Numbered from the stretch's first letter, positions 15,822-24,360 are shown. The stretch is 64,000 nucleotides of DNA from JAADHI01 sp964451325 (GCA_964451325.1 CAYVHO010000015.1:11105-75104), one strand, 5' to 3'. A program made the numbers and translations. The notes: generated by a model not told the origin, from the letters alone.

Positions 15822-16259
15822 TTGAAAGTTAAAACCTCGCGTAGCACCTCGAAGGTGTCAGCGGAAAAACCAGAAACACCGGAACAACGCATTTTACATC
15901 CCTACGAATCCATCGTTATTTTGAAATCCACGCTTGGCGATGAGGACGTTGCCGCAGTGATCGAGAAGATCAAGGGCATTATCGAAGACGCGGGCGGCGA
16001 AATCGTTTCTTCGGATAATTGGGGAAAGAAAAAGCTTGCTTACGAAGTGAAAAAAGAGCGCCGAGGCATCTACATCGTACAGCACTTTAAAGCAAAAACA
16101 AGCACCCTCATTGTCTTGGAACAGCATTACCGTTTTTCCGAATCCATCATCAAGTACATGACGGTTCGCATTGAATCGGACACCTTAGGCCAAAGCCAGC
16201 CACCAAAAGAAGATAAAGCATTTTCCTATCGGGGTCGTGTTTCAAGAGGTTGGAGATGA
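15822..16259 (+). CDS. rpsF: Ribosomal protein bS6
   Basis: About 145 aa from the TTG at 15822, which has AGGAGG (15809-15814) 7 nt upstream; the only earlier in-frame starts lack such a site. The S6 fold starts at about residue 22 with YESIVILKSTLGDEDV and continues with GGEIVSSDNWGKKKLAYEVKK, RRGIYIVQHF and ESIIKYMTVRIE. bS6 binds 16S rRNA with bS18. The roughly 20-residue basic extension before the fold is longer than usual. Its stop overlaps the ssb start (ATGA), giving the classic rpsF-ssb-rpsR order. Confidence 0.93.
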   Translation: MKVKTSRSTSKVSAEKPETPEQRILHPYESIVILKSTLGDEDVAAVIEKIKGIIEDAGGEIVSSDNWGKKKLAYEVKKERRGIYIVQHFKAKTSTLIVLEQHYRFSESIIKYMTVRIESDTLGQSQPPKEDKAFSYRGRVSRGWR

Positions 16260-16651
16260 CCAGTTTCAATAAAACCATTCTTATGGGAAACCTGACCAAA
16301 GACCCTGAAATTCGATACACCCCCAGCGGGACTGCCGTCGCAAATTTTGGTCTTGCGGTTAATCATCGTTATAAACAGGGCGATGAAATGCGAGACGAAG
16401 TTTGTTTTGTTGATATTGTTGTTTTTGGCAAACAGGCCGAAAATTGCGGACAATATCTGTCGAAGGGACATGGAATCATTGTGGATGGTCGACTTCAGCA
16501 GCGACGTTGGGAATCCGACGATGGCCAGAAGCGGAGTCGTCATGAAGTGGTGGCACAAAGCGTGACCTTTTTACCCAAGCGGCAAGGCGGTGACGGTGGT
16601 GGTCAGTCCTCAGCCTCAGGTGGCGGAGAGAGCCAAGACGTTCCCTTTTAG
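16256..16651 (+). CDS. ssb: Single-stranded DNA-binding protein
   Basis: 131 aa from the ATG at 16256 (GAGG at 16246-16249). An OB fold covers residues 1-105: NKTILMGNLTKDPEIRYTPSG, VANFGLAV, DIVVFGKQAENCGQYLSKG and VDGRLQQRRWES are all classic SSB segments. A Gly/Ser-rich linker leads to the acidic tip DVPF, the docking site for replication and repair partners. The tail is rather short. It lies between rpsF and rpsR, as is common. Confidence 0.96.
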   Translation: MTSFNKTILMGNLTKDPEIRYTPSGTAVANFGLAVNHRYKQGDEMRDEVCFVDIVVFGKQAENCGQYLSKGHGIIVDGRLQQRRWESDDGQKRSRHEVVAQSVTFLPKRQGGDGGGQSSASGGGESQDVPF

Positions 16652-16683
16652 TCTTTTGATGGTCAATCGATAGGAGAAATAGC

Positions 16684-16911
16684 GTGGAAAAAAAATACAC
16701 AAACCGAAGACGTGTCTGTCGGTTTTGCACAGAAAAGAAAACAGATATTAGTTACAAAGAAGCCTCCGTTTTGAAATTTTTTCTCACGGAGCGCGGAAAA
16801 ATTATTCCGAGACGTATTTCAGGGAACTGTACGCCCCATCAAAAGCAGCTTACGCGGGCGATTAAACGGGCGCGTAATATTGCCTTTCTCGCTTTTGTCG
16901 AAGAGCGTTGA
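16684..16911 (+). CDS. rpsR: Ribosomal protein bS18
   Basis: 75 aa starting at GTG 16684, with AGGAG about 9 nt upstream. The sequence carries the S18 pattern: RRRVCRFC, ISYKEASVLKFFLTERGKIIPRR and TGNC-like SGNCTPHQKQLTRAIKRARNIA. CRFC keeps the Cys pair of the zinc-type variant in part. It is last in the rpsF operon and is followed by a strong terminator. Confidence 0.95.
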   Translation: MEKKYTNRRRVCRFCTEKKTDISYKEASVLKFFLTERGKIIPRRISGNCTPHQKQLTRAIKRARNIAFLAFVEER

Positions 16912-16919
16912 TTCTTTGA

Positions 16920-16957
16920 GGCCAAGCTGAGTGTTTTATCTCAGCTTGGCCTTTTTT
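16920..16957 (+). terminator. Rho-independent terminator after rpsR
   Basis: A 12-bp perfect stem, GGCCAAGCTGAG with CTCAGCTTGGCC, 8-nt loop, followed by six T. It starts 9 bp after the rpsR stop. Confidence 0.92.
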
Positions 16958-17034
16958 GATGCATGTCGCTCTTCAGGCCTTCTTGTGCGCATGTGCTCTT
17001 GATTATTTGATTTTTCAATGAGTTGATCTCGCCC

Positions 17035-17568
17035 ATGATCCAATCCTTTCTCGATGTTTTCCCTACAATTCCTTCCAGTGTTTTTATTGCGTCCTCGGCC
17101 GATGTGATCGGAGATGTCGTTTTGGGTGAAGCGAGTTCGGTCTGGTTTGGCACGGTGATTCGGGGCGATGTGCATTATATTCGCATCGGTGCCCGTACAA
17201 ATATTCAGGATCTCTCCATACTGCATGTGACACGGAAGACCCACCCTTTGCTCATCGGCAATGAAGTCACGGTGGGCCATCATGTGACCTTGCACGGCTG
17301 CACTGTGGAAGACCGTGTGTTGATCGGCATGGGTGCTGTCATTTTAGACGGTGCGGTCATTGGTGAAAATTCCATGGTCGGCGCGGGTGCACTTGTGACA
17401 CAAGGCATGGAAATTCCGCCGGGTTCTCTTGCATTTGGGAATCCCGCAAAAATTAAACGGCCCCTTAAGCCGGAAGAGTTGTACTTTTTAGGCCAATCCG
17501 CGCAAAATTATGTGGACTTGGCGGAGAACTATCGCTCTGCGAATCAGGGTGTGATAGCAAAAATATAG
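17035..17568 (+). CDS. Gamma-carbonic-anhydrase-like hexapeptide-repeat protein
   Basis: 177 aa from the ATG at 17035 (a TTG at 17023 is also open). Left-handed beta-helix of hexapeptide repeats (GDVVLG, IRIGARTNI, LIGNEVTVGHHVTLHGC, LIGMGAVILDGAVIG). Likely zinc ligands: His in LHVT and the His pair in VGHHVTLHG, as in the gamma-CA/YrdA/PaaY group. Ends in GNPAKIKRPL as in the family. Many members have weak or no carbonic anhydrase activity, so the reaction is not certain. An SDR gene starts 24 bp after its stop. Confidence 0.88.
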   Translation: MIQSFLDVFPTIPSSVFIASSADVIGDVVLGEASSVWFGTVIRGDVHYIRIGARTNIQDLSILHVTRKTHPLLIGNEVTVGHHVTLHGCTVEDRVLIGMGAVILDGAVIGENSMVGAGALVTQGMEIPPGSLAFGNPAKIKRPLKPEELYFLGQSAQNYVDLAENYRSANQGVIAKI

Positions 17569-17591
17569 CGATACGCAATGATGGGGGATTT

Positions 17592-18308
17592 ATGTCAGAT
17601 TTAAACGGACAGGTCGCGCTGATTACGGGTGGCAGTAGCGGAATCGGGTTTGCAATTGCAGAAACCTTGCTGGCCGAAGGCATGACGGTTGCCATCACGG
17701 CCAGAGAAGGAAAACGACTCGAAGCCGCAGCAGAGACCTTGCGAAAAAAAGGGGGACGTGTGATTGCGGCACCCACGGATGTTTCCAAGGCTTCGCAGGT
17801 TGAGGCCTTTGTGTCTCAGGTGATGCATGAGGTCGGTCGTATCGACTTACTGGTCAACAATGCAGGGATCTTTCGTCTGGGTGAAATTGCGGATTTATCG
17901 GAAGCCGATTGGGATGCCGTTCAAAACATTAACCTGAAAGGCGCCTTTCTTTGTACAAAGGCTGTTTTGCCCATAATGAAAAACCAGCAGTCCGGGTATG
18001 TTGTTAATATTTCATCGGTTGCGGGTAAAACCGGTTTTGGTGAAGCTTCGGCCTATTGTGCCTCAAAATTTGGACTGATTGGCTTGACCGAAAGCCTGCT
18101 TGAAGAAGGGGTCAAAGATGGCATTCGTGCAACGGCGATCTGTCCCGGTTATGTGGCGACTCCCATGGTCGCAGGCGTGGATGTCCCACAATCGGAAATG
18201 ATCCCGCCCGAAGACATCGCAAAGATTGTGCAAAGCCTGTTGCAGCTCTCTTCCTTGACGGTGATTCGAGAAATCGTCGTTAATCGTGTGGGTTCGGTGG
18301 ATGGCTGA
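17592..18308 (+). CDS. Short-chain dehydrogenase/reductase
   Basis: 238 aa, classical SDR. Nucleotide site TGGSSGIG (about 13-20), NNAG (about 88-91), catalytic Ser in NISSVAG and YCASK (Tyr/Lys), and the CPGYVATPM turn. The residue after the second beta strand is basic (AREGKRLEA), which points to NADPH rather than NADH. The substrate cannot be predicted; FabG-like or other ketone reduction are both open. Probably co-transcribed with the upstream hexapeptide gene. Confidence 0.9.
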   Translation: MSDLNGQVALITGGSSGIGFAIAETLLAEGMTVAITAREGKRLEAAAETLRKKGGRVIAAPTDVSKASQVEAFVSQVMHEVGRIDLLVNNAGIFRLGEIADLSEADWDAVQNINLKGAFLCTKAVLPIMKNQQSGYVVNISSVAGKTGFGEASAYCASKFGLIGLTESLLEEGVKDGIRATAICPGYVATPMVAGVDVPQSEMIPPEDIAKIVQSLLQLSSLTVIREIVVNRVGSVDG

Positions 18309-18322
18309 GAGAGGCTTCGTTA

Positions 18323-18350
18323 TTGACAAAAAATGTGGTTTTTGTTTAGA
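18323..18350 (+). promoter_or_regulatory. Possible promoter of the TPR protein gene
   Basis: A perfect -35 TTGACA (18323-18328) and a weak -10 TTTAGA (18345-18350) at 16 bp, in the 66-bp gap after the SDR gene. Confidence 0.4.
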
Positions 18351-18383
18351 GCTTCCTTAAAATAAGGGATTGGATTGAAAAAT

Positions 18384-19049
18384 ATGAATAGCCCGAAGTC
18401 TTTATCGCGTCTTTTTTTGAGTGTCGTTCTATTGGTGGTTTTTGTGGGTTTTGATTTTTTGGTGTATGCGGAAGATGCGCCGACAAGCACGACGCCTCAT
18501 CCGCCACCCAGAACGGCTATTCCGCATCCTAAGACCCCACGAAATCCTGTGCAGCCCAATTCACCTCATGGTCCATCCAAAGGCGCGCAACCCTTTATGA
18601 AAAAACTTGAGGGCTATAACAAGCGTTTGCAGGAAAACCCGGAAGACATGGAGGCGCTGGTTTTTTTAGCCAATGCCAATTTTGATATTCAACGCTTTGA
18701 AAATGCCGAGGCGCTTTATTTGCGTGTCTTAAAAATTGATCCCAATAATTTGCATGTCCGTACGGATCTTGCGTCTGTGTATCGGAATCTGGATGATCCA
18801 GGCAAAGCGGTAGAGACCTTGCGCGTGGTGCTTTCTTTGAACCCGAATCACGAAGTTGCGCTCTATAATATCGGCATTATTTTGCTGAATGACACAGAAG
18901 ATTTAGAAGGCGCGGCCGAAGTCTGGGAGCGTTTGGTGAAAATCAATCCCAATGATCCTTTGGCTGATGCCTTAAAAGCCCAGGTGAAACGCATTCGAAA
19001 TGGCACGCTGAAACGAGAAAAGTCCAAGGAGATTCCCCCGACACATTGA
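18384..19049 (+). CDS. Exported TPR-repeat protein
   Basis: About 221 aa from the ATG at 18384 (a TTG at 18375 is in frame). N-terminal signal peptide (LSVVLLVVFVGFDFLVYAED, cleavage likely after VYA). A Pro/Thr-rich stretch (about 30-65) leads to three TPR units (about 80-195; NPEDMEALVFLANANFD, DPNNLHVRTDLASVYRNL, NPNHEVALYNIGIILL). Likely a periplasmic or envelope assembly factor; no specific partner is evident. It precedes trpE but the two are separated by a promoter. Confidence 0.82.
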   Translation: MNSPKSLSRLFLSVVLLVVFVGFDFLVYAEDAPTSTTPHPPPRTAIPHPKTPRNPVQPNSPHGPSKGAQPFMKKLEGYNKRLQENPEDMEALVFLANANFDIQRFENAEALYLRVLKIDPNNLHVRTDLASVYRNLDDPGKAVETLRVVLSLNPNHEVALYNIGIILLNDTEDLEGAAEVWERLVKINPNDPLADALKAQVKRIRNGTLKREKSKEIPPTH

Positions 19050-19080
19050 TGGCTGTTAAGGTTAAAACCCTTTATTTTCA

Positions 19081-19110
19081 TTGACTTTTTTATCTTTTTT
19101 GTGGTACTTT
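19081..19110 (+). promoter_or_regulatory. Promoter of the trp operon
   Basis: TTGACT (19081-19086), 18-bp T-rich spacer, TACTTT (19105-19110). The leader to the trpE ATG (19146, AAGGA just upstream) is about 30 nt, too short for a leader-peptide attenuator, and I see no T-box or Trp-repressor palindrome. Confidence 0.5.
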
Positions 19111-19145
19111 TTCTCTTTTCAATCCAGCTCTAAATTAAGGAACGC

Positions 19146-20621
19146 ATGCTCACTCCCTCGTTTGAGATGTTTTGCGAGAAGGCCAAAGAAGGCAATCTCA
19201 TTCCCATCTATCAAGAAATTGTGGCAGATTGTGAAACCCCGGTTTCGGCCTTTTTAAAAATTAGAAAGGGCAAATATCCCTTCCTTTTTGAGTCCGTCGA
19301 AGGCGGTGAAAAGTGGGGCCGTTATTCTTTTTTAGGCGCAGATCCTTCTATCCTCATCAAAGGGGAGGGAACGCGAGTCACTGTGACGCGACGTGGGGGC
19401 CGTGAGACCGTGACGACCCGCGAGCAACCCTTAGAGGTGCTTCGAGACTTGCTCGCCGAATTCAAGCCGGTTGATGTTGAAGAGCTTCCCCGTTTTTTTG
19501 GAGGGGCGGTGGGTTATCTTTCCTACGACATGGTGCGATTTTTTGAGCCCATTCAGCTTCGACATCCTGCCAAATCCGCACCCGATTTCTTTTTTCTGAT
19601 TACCGACACCCTGCTTATCTTTGACAATGTGAAACACCGCATCAAGGTCGTCTGCAATGCCTTTATTGAGGGAGACGATCTTAAAACCATCTACGACACC
19701 GCAGTTCAAAAGATCGAAAAATTAGTGGATTGTCTAAAACAACCGCTTGTCGCCCCACCGCTTTCTGAAAAAGAAGGGCCTATTCCTAAGCCTGTTTCAA
19801 ATCGTACACGGACTCAATTTGAAAAAAGTGTTTTAAAAGCGAAGGACTATATTACGGCGGGGGACATTTTTCAGGTGCAAATCTCCCAACGTTTCTCCGT
19901 GCCGTTGACGGCAGATGCCTTTACCGTCTACCGGGCGCTTCGTAGTATTAACCCTTCGCCCTATATGTTTTATCTTGAAATTGGAGAAACACGTCTCGTG
20001 GGCACTTCTCCCGAAGTGCTTGTGCGTTTAGAAGGCCAGCAGGTGGAAACCCGTCCCATTGCAGGCACACGCCCGCGCGGTAAAACCGAAGCAGAAGACC
20101 AAAGGCTTGCGGTGGAACTTTTGGCGGATCCGAAAGAATGCGCAGAACATGTGATGTTGATCGATCTGGGTCGAAATGATGTCGGGCGTGTGTGTCAATA
20201 CGGCACGGTCGATGCCAATGAAATTATGGTCATTGAGCGTTATTCCCATGTGATGCACATCGTCTCTAATGTGCGTGGGGGTTTGCAGGAAGGAAAAGAT
20301 GCCTTTGATGTGTTGGCGGCGTGTTTTCCTGCGGGCACGGTTACGGGTGCACCGAAAATCCGGGCGATGGAAATTATCGACGAACTGGAAACCGAAAGAC
20401 GTTCGCTTTACGCGGGAGCCGTGGGTTATTTTAGTTTTCAGGGCAATATGGACACCTGCATCACCATTCGCACGATCGTGGTTGAAGACGGTCAAGCGAC
20501 GGTTCAGGCTGCGGCAGGCATCGTCGCGGATTCTGATCCTGGGCGCGAATACGAAGAGACCGTGAATAAAGCAAAAGCTATGCAGGCCGCAATCGTTTTT
20601 GCTGAAAGAGGTTTGAAATAA
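19146..20621 (+). CDS. trpE: Anthranilate synthase component I
   Basis: 491 aa, usual length. It makes anthranilate from chorismate, using ammonia supplied by TrpG. The N-terminal part holds the feedback site region (FLFESVEGGEKWGRYSFLG; Ser/Glu of the LLES-type element). The chorismate-binding domain has TGDIFQVQISQRF-like AGDIFQVQISQRF, RPIAGTRPRG, MLIDLGRNDVGRV and GAPKIRAMEIIDELE. First gene of the operon; trpG follows after 5 bp. Confidence 0.97.
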   Translation: MLTPSFEMFCEKAKEGNLIPIYQEIVADCETPVSAFLKIRKGKYPFLFESVEGGEKWGRYSFLGADPSILIKGEGTRVTVTRRGGRETVTTREQPLEVLRDLLAEFKPVDVEELPRFFGGAVGYLSYDMVRFFEPIQLRHPAKSAPDFFFLITDTLLIFDNVKHRIKVVCNAFIEGDDLKTIYDTAVQKIEKLVDCLKQPLVAPPLSEKEGPIPKPVSNRTRTQFEKSVLKAKDYITAGDIFQVQISQRFSVPLTADAFTVYRALRSINPSPYMFYLEIGETRLVGTSPEVLVRLEGQQVETRPIAGTRPRGKTEAEDQRLAVELLADPKECAEHVMLIDLGRNDVGRVCQYGTVDANEIMVIERYSHVMHIVSNVRGGLQEGKDAFDVLAACFPAGTVTGAPKIRAMEIIDELETERRSLYAGAVGYFSFQGNMDTCITIRTIVVEDGQATVQAAAGIVADSDPGREYEETVNKAKAMQAAIVFAERGLK

Positions 20622-20626
20622 ATTAG

Positions 20627-21190
20627 ATGTTGCTTGTCATCGACAACTACGACTCCTTTACCTACAACCTGGTGCAATATTTGGGGGAATTGGGTCAGGA
20701 GATTGCCGTTTTTCGGAACGATCAAATCACGCTTGATGAAATTTCGGCCATGCAGCCGGAGAAAATCGTGATTTCACCGGGGCCGGGCCGTCCCAAAAAC
20801 GCGGGTATTTCTGTGGCGCTGATTCAAAAATTTGGCGGGCAGATTCCTATTTTGGGGGTTTGTCTGGGACATCAGTCTATCGGAGAAGCCTTTGGCGGAG
20901 AGGTGATTTGTGCAGATCGTTTGATGCACGGAAAGACCTCCATGATTTCACACGATGAAAAATCCATCTATGAAAAATTACCCATGCCTTTTGAGGCGAC
21001 ACGGTATCATTCGCTGATTTTACGTAAAGAAACTTTGCCCGATGTTTTTGAAATTTCATCCTGGACGGATGAGGGGGAAATCATGGGGATTCGACACAAG
21101 ACGCTTCCGATTGAAGGCGTTCAGTTTCACCCGGAATCTATTTTGACACAGGCAGGGAAAGATCTGCTGAATAATTTTTTGAATCTGTAA
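20627..21190 (+). CDS. trpG: Anthranilate synthase glutamine amidotransferase component
   Basis: 187 aa. Class I amidotransferase with NYDSFTYNLVQYLGELG at the start, SPGPGRP, the nucleophile Cys in GVCLGHQSIG (about residue 82) and the His/Glu pair in VQFHPESIL (near 170). It frees ammonia from glutamine for TrpE. In some bacteria this subunit also serves PabB (folate); no separate pabA is in view, so a dual role is possible. Starts 5 bp after trpE. Confidence 0.95.
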   Translation: MLLVIDNYDSFTYNLVQYLGELGQEIAVFRNDQITLDEISAMQPEKIVISPGPGRPKNAGISVALIQKFGGQIPILGVCLGHQSIGEAFGGEVICADRLMHGKTSMISHDEKSIYEKLPMPFEATRYHSLILRKETLPDVFEISSWTDEGEIMGIRHKTLPIEGVQFHPESILTQAGKDLLNNFLNL

Positions 21191-21217
21191 TTTGATATAA
21201 GCAATCTAAAGGGAGAA

Positions 21218-21424
21218 ATGAAGATGGCAATGTCCAAAAAAAGAACCATTGAAATTGCACTGGCCCAGGTGAAGATGACATTAAGTGAAATCATCCGGGA
21301 TGAGCAGATGTATGAGACCCTGTACGAACCCGAATCTTGTGAAGTGCAAGCGCTTCAACCTTCTGATCGTATAGATCATTCTTTTAAGCGGGCACAAGAG
21401 ATGTCCCCTTTTTTGTGGAATTAG
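21218..21424 (+). CDS. Small unknown protein inside the trp operon
   Basis: 68 aa (or 64 from the later ATG at 21230). GGGAG lies 3-4 nt before the first ATG and at better spacing for the inner ones. The sequence is predicted helical and polar (MSKKRTIEIALAQVKMTLSE..., ending in HSFKRAQEMSPFLWN), with no Trp-pathway motif. It sits between trpG and trpD with 27 and 41 bp on either side, same strand, and fits the operon's codon style. I recognise no family. The ribosome site, position and clean frame make it a likely real gene. Confidence 0.6.
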   Translation: MKMAMSKKRTIEIALAQVKMTLSEIIRDEQMYETLYEPESCEVQALQPSDRIDHSFKRAQEMSPFLWN

Positions 21425-21465
21425 TTTTAATCCCCTCTGATTGTTGTTCCTAATGGAGTTTTTCT

Positions 21466-22476
21466 ATGATTAAAGAGGCGATCTCTAAGCTTGTTGAGCA
21501 AATCGATCTGAGTGCGGTCGAGGCCGAGGCCGTGATGCGTGAAATCATGGAAGGGGTCGCTACACCCGCCCAGATCGCAGCCTATATGACGGCTTTGCGT
21601 ATGAAGGGGGAGACCGTTGATGAAATTACGGGTTCCGCACGTGTCATGCGTGAAAAGGCCATTCAGGTGAGAATAGATGATCCTTTGCTTGTGGATACTT
21701 GTGGTACAGGGGGCGATCATCTCAACACCTTCAATATCTCCACAACTGTGGCCTTTGTTGTTGCCGGTGTGGGGGTGACCGTTGCAAAACATGGCAATCG
21801 TTCTGTTTCAAGCGCCTGCGGTAGTGCCGATGTCTTGAAAGCCCTGGGTGTTGCGATTGACATTGCGCCAGAGAAGGTCGAGGCCTGCATCAATGAGATT
21901 GGCATTGGCTTTCTATTTGCCCCTTTATTTCATGGGGCGATGAAACATGCGGCATTGCCGCGTCAGGAAACAGGCATCCGCTCGATCTTCAATATTCTCG
22001 GCCCGCTTTCTAATCCTGCACGGGCCTCCATTCAAGTGCTGGGGGTTTTTGCACCGGAATTGACCGACTTGATGGCGCAGGTTCTGGTGAAACTAGGCTC
22101 GCGTCATTGTTTTATTGTGCATGGCATGGATGGTTTGGATGAAGTGACCATCACCGGGAAAAGTCGTATTTCCGAAGGCAAAAGTGGTCGTGTTGCCGCC
22201 TACTTTATTGAGCCAAAAGATTTTAAACGAGAAGAAGGAATGATCAAAGATTTGATGGGTGGTAACGCCCAGACGAACGCCGCAATTCTTCAATCCATTT
22301 TGCGGGGCGAGCAAGGTGCGAAACGAGATGTGGTTTTGATGAACGCGGCCCCTGCTTTTGTTGCAGCCGGAAAAGCTGAACATTTGCAAGAGGGTTTTGC
22401 CCTGGCAGAAGAATCCATTGACTCAGGACGTGCAATGGCAAAATTAGACCAGCTTATTGAGATGACCAATAAATAA
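21466..22476 (+). CDS. trpD: Anthranilate phosphoribosyltransferase
   Basis: 336 aa, usual length. Joins anthranilate and PRPP. Key motifs: CGTGGDHLNTFNIST (PRPP/Mg site, about residue 80), KHGNRSVSSACGSADVLKALG (about 107-127), FLFAPLFHGAMKHAA and RSIFNILGPLSNPA. All are intact. Separate from trpG here, not a TrpGD fusion. Followed after 17 bp by trpC. Confidence 0.97.
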   Translation: MIKEAISKLVEQIDLSAVEAEAVMREIMEGVATPAQIAAYMTALRMKGETVDEITGSARVMREKAIQVRIDDPLLVDTCGTGGDHLNTFNISTTVAFVVAGVGVTVAKHGNRSVSSACGSADVLKALGVAIDIAPEKVEACINEIGIGFLFAPLFHGAMKHAALPRQETGIRSIFNILGPLSNPARASIQVLGVFAPELTDLMAQVLVKLGSRHCFIVHGMDGLDEVTITGKSRISEGKSGRVAAYFIEPKDFKREEGMIKDLMGGNAQTNAAILQSILRGEQGAKRDVVLMNAAPAFVAAGKAEHLQEGFALAEESIDSGRAMAKLDQLIEMTNK

Positions 22477-22493
22477 AATAAGGCGTTTTCCCC

Positions 22494-23273
22494 ATGAGTT
22501 TATTAGGTCAGGTTGTTTCTCAAAAACGATCCGATGTGCAGTCCAGAAAAGGACGAGATTATCTCAAAAGAATGCGGGTTCAAGCCACAGATATCGGGCC
22601 CACGCGTGATTTTTCAAAAGCCCTGCTGGCAAAAGAAACGCTGCCCGCACTCATCGCCGAGGTAAAAAAAGCCTCCCCTTCAAAGGGCGTCATTCGCGCT
22701 GATTTTGATCCTGTTGAAATCGCACAGATCTACGAAGCCGGTGGCGCTTCGGCGCTTTCGGTTTTAACCGAAGAACATTATTTTTTAGGTCACCCGACTT
22801 ATCTCAATGAGATTCGTGCCAAGGTGGCTCTCCCCATCCTTCAAAAAGATTTTATTATAGATGAACTTCAAGTTTACGAGGCCCGTGCCTGGGGTGCAGA
22901 TGCGATTTTGTTAATCGGAGCTCTTTTAGAGCCGACACAAATAAGAGATTATTTTGATTTGGCGCAATCGCTTTCTTTGCATGTCCTGATTGAAGTCCAT
23001 ACCGAAGCCGAATTGGAAAAAATCATTGAATGGGCCCCCGTGATTGGGATCAATAATCGCGATTTAAACACCTTTGAAACAAAGCTTGAAACGACATTTC
23101 GCATCTGTAAAGAGATTCCGAAAGACCGCACGCTGGTCAGTGAAAGCGGGATTCGCAGCCATGCCGAACTAGAAATTTTAGCCGAAGCGGGTGTACATGC
23201 CGTCTTGATCGGAGAAACCCTCATGGCCTCAAAAGACATCGCCGAGAAAATGAAAGAACTGTTTGGCGCTTAA
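22494..23273 (+). CDS. trpC: Indole-3-glycerol-phosphate synthase
   Basis: 259 aa TIM barrel. Motifs: AEVKKASPSKGVIR (catalytic Lys), ALSVLTEEHYFLG, LQKDFIIDELQVYEA, GINNRDLNTFE and LVSESGIRS. Monofunctional; the PRAI activity is on a separate trpF 455 bp downstream, and a hicAB pair lies in between. Confidence 0.97.
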   Translation: MSLLGQVVSQKRSDVQSRKGRDYLKRMRVQATDIGPTRDFSKALLAKETLPALIAEVKKASPSKGVIRADFDPVEIAQIYEAGGASALSVLTEEHYFLGHPTYLNEIRAKVALPILQKDFIIDELQVYEARAWGADAILLIGALLEPTQIRDYFDLAQSLSLHVLIEVHTEAELEKIIEWAPVIGINNRDLNTFETKLETTFRICKEIPKDRTLVSESGIRSHAELEILAEAGVHAVLIGETLMASKDIAEKMKELFGA

Positions 23274-23311
23274 ACACCTAATCAGCGAAGGTAAATGTGT
23301 AGATCTCAAAA

Positions 23312-23500
23312 ATGAAGATCAAACATGTGATCAAAATGATTGAGAAAAAAGGTTGGTCTTTAATCCGAACAAAAGGCAGTCATCGGCAGTATCATCATGC
23401 TACAAAATCAGGTCTTGTGACAGTGCCTGGAAAACTATCTGATGAATTGGCTCCGGGTACATTGAACAGCATTCTTAAACAAGCGGGGATAAAACCATGA
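23312..23500 (+). CDS. hicA: HicA-type mRNA interferase toxin
   Basis: 62 aa. Double-stranded-RNA-binding-like HicA fold with the signature IKMIEKKGWSLIRTKGSHRQ and the catalytic His in GSH, then VTVPGKLSDELAPGTLNSILKQAG. Toxin of a HicAB pair that cleaves mRNA when free. It starts 38 bp after trpC with a CGAAGG-type ribosome site and overlaps hicB by 4 bp (ATGA). It lies inside the trp operon on the same strand, so it is probably transcribed with the trp genes. Confidence 0.92.
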   Translation: MKIKHVIKMIEKKGWSLIRTKGSHRQYHHATKSGLVTVPGKLSDELAPGTLNSILKQAGIKP

Positions 23501-23709
23501 GATATCTTGTTGTTATCGAAGAGACGAAATCAGGTTATTCTGCCTATTCCCCCGATCTTCCGGGTTGTGTTACAACAGGGGTAAGTCAGAAAGAAGCAGA
23601 GCAAAATATACGTGAGGCCATAGGCTTTCATATCGAAGGTCTAAAACAAGAGGGTTTTGAAATTCCGAAACCCTCTTGTGCTTCCGCTTACGTTGATGTG
23701 GCCGCATGA
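23497..23709 (+). CDS. hicB: HicB-type antitoxin
   Basis: 70 aa. HicB fold (partial RNase-H-like): YLVVIEETKSGYSAYSPDLPGC, GVSQKEAEQNIREAIGFHIEGL. Short form without the C-terminal DNA-binding domain that many HicB have, so autoregulation by this protein alone is doubtful. trpF starts 18 bp after its stop. Confidence 0.92.
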   Translation: MRYLVVIEETKSGYSAYSPDLPGCVTTGVSQKEAEQNIREAIGFHIEGLKQEGFEIPKPSCASAYVDVAA

Positions 23710-23727
23710 AGTTTTTAGTTAATCCTG

Positions 23728-24360
23728 ATGCGCGTTAAGATTTGCGGAATTACAAACCTTGCTGATGCCTTGGCGGCCGTGTCTTTTGGTGCCGATGCTT
23801 TGGGATTTATTCTTGCGTCTGAAAGCCCACGTTGTATTTCTCCCGAAACCGCGTCTTCAATCATTAAACAATTACCGCCTTTTGTCACCACTGTTGGTGT
23901 GATTACTTCGGGTGACGAAGCTGCAGTACACCGCATGATTCACGGCATCGGTTTGCATCTCATTCAGTTTCATGGCGATTTTCCGGAGACAACCCTGCGT
24001 CGTTTTTCGCATCGGGCCATTCAGGTCCTGCGGGTGAAAGATGAAGGTCTTTTGGCACCGCTTTCCAGGCTCCCGGTTCGTGCGCATCTGCTCGATACCT
24101 ATCATGAAAAACAAGCGGGTGGGAGCGGGATTCCCTTTAATTGGCAGATCGCTCGAAAAGCAGCGGCACATGGAAACATTATTTTGGCCGGAGGTTTGAG
24201 CCCTGATAATGTGCAGGAAGCGATACGGCAGGCCAGACCCTATGGGGTTGATGTGAGTAGTGGTGTTGAAGCTAAAAAAGGGAAAAAAGATCTCGTGAAA
24301 TTAAAAAAATTTATTGTGTTAGCAAAGGAAATGGAGGGTGAACTTGCAGCTTCCGAATAA
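23728..24360 (+). CDS. trpF: Phosphoribosylanthranilate isomerase
   Basis: 210 aa TIM barrel. Motifs: VKICGITNLADAL (catalytic Cys), GADALGFILASESPR, LLDTYHEKQAGGSG (catalytic Asp), ILAGGLSPDNV and GVDVSSGVEAKKGKKD. The trpB start lies inside its last 17 bp. Confidence 0.96.
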   Translation: MRVKICGITNLADALAAVSFGADALGFILASESPRCISPETASSIIKQLPPFVTTVGVITSGDEAAVHRMIHGIGLHLIQFHGDFPETTLRRFSHRAIQVLRVKDEGLLAPLSRLPVRAHLLDTYHEKQAGGSGIPFNWQIARKAAAHGNIILAGGLSPDNVQEAIRQARPYGVDVSSGVEAKKGKKDLVKLKKFIVLAKEMEGELAASE

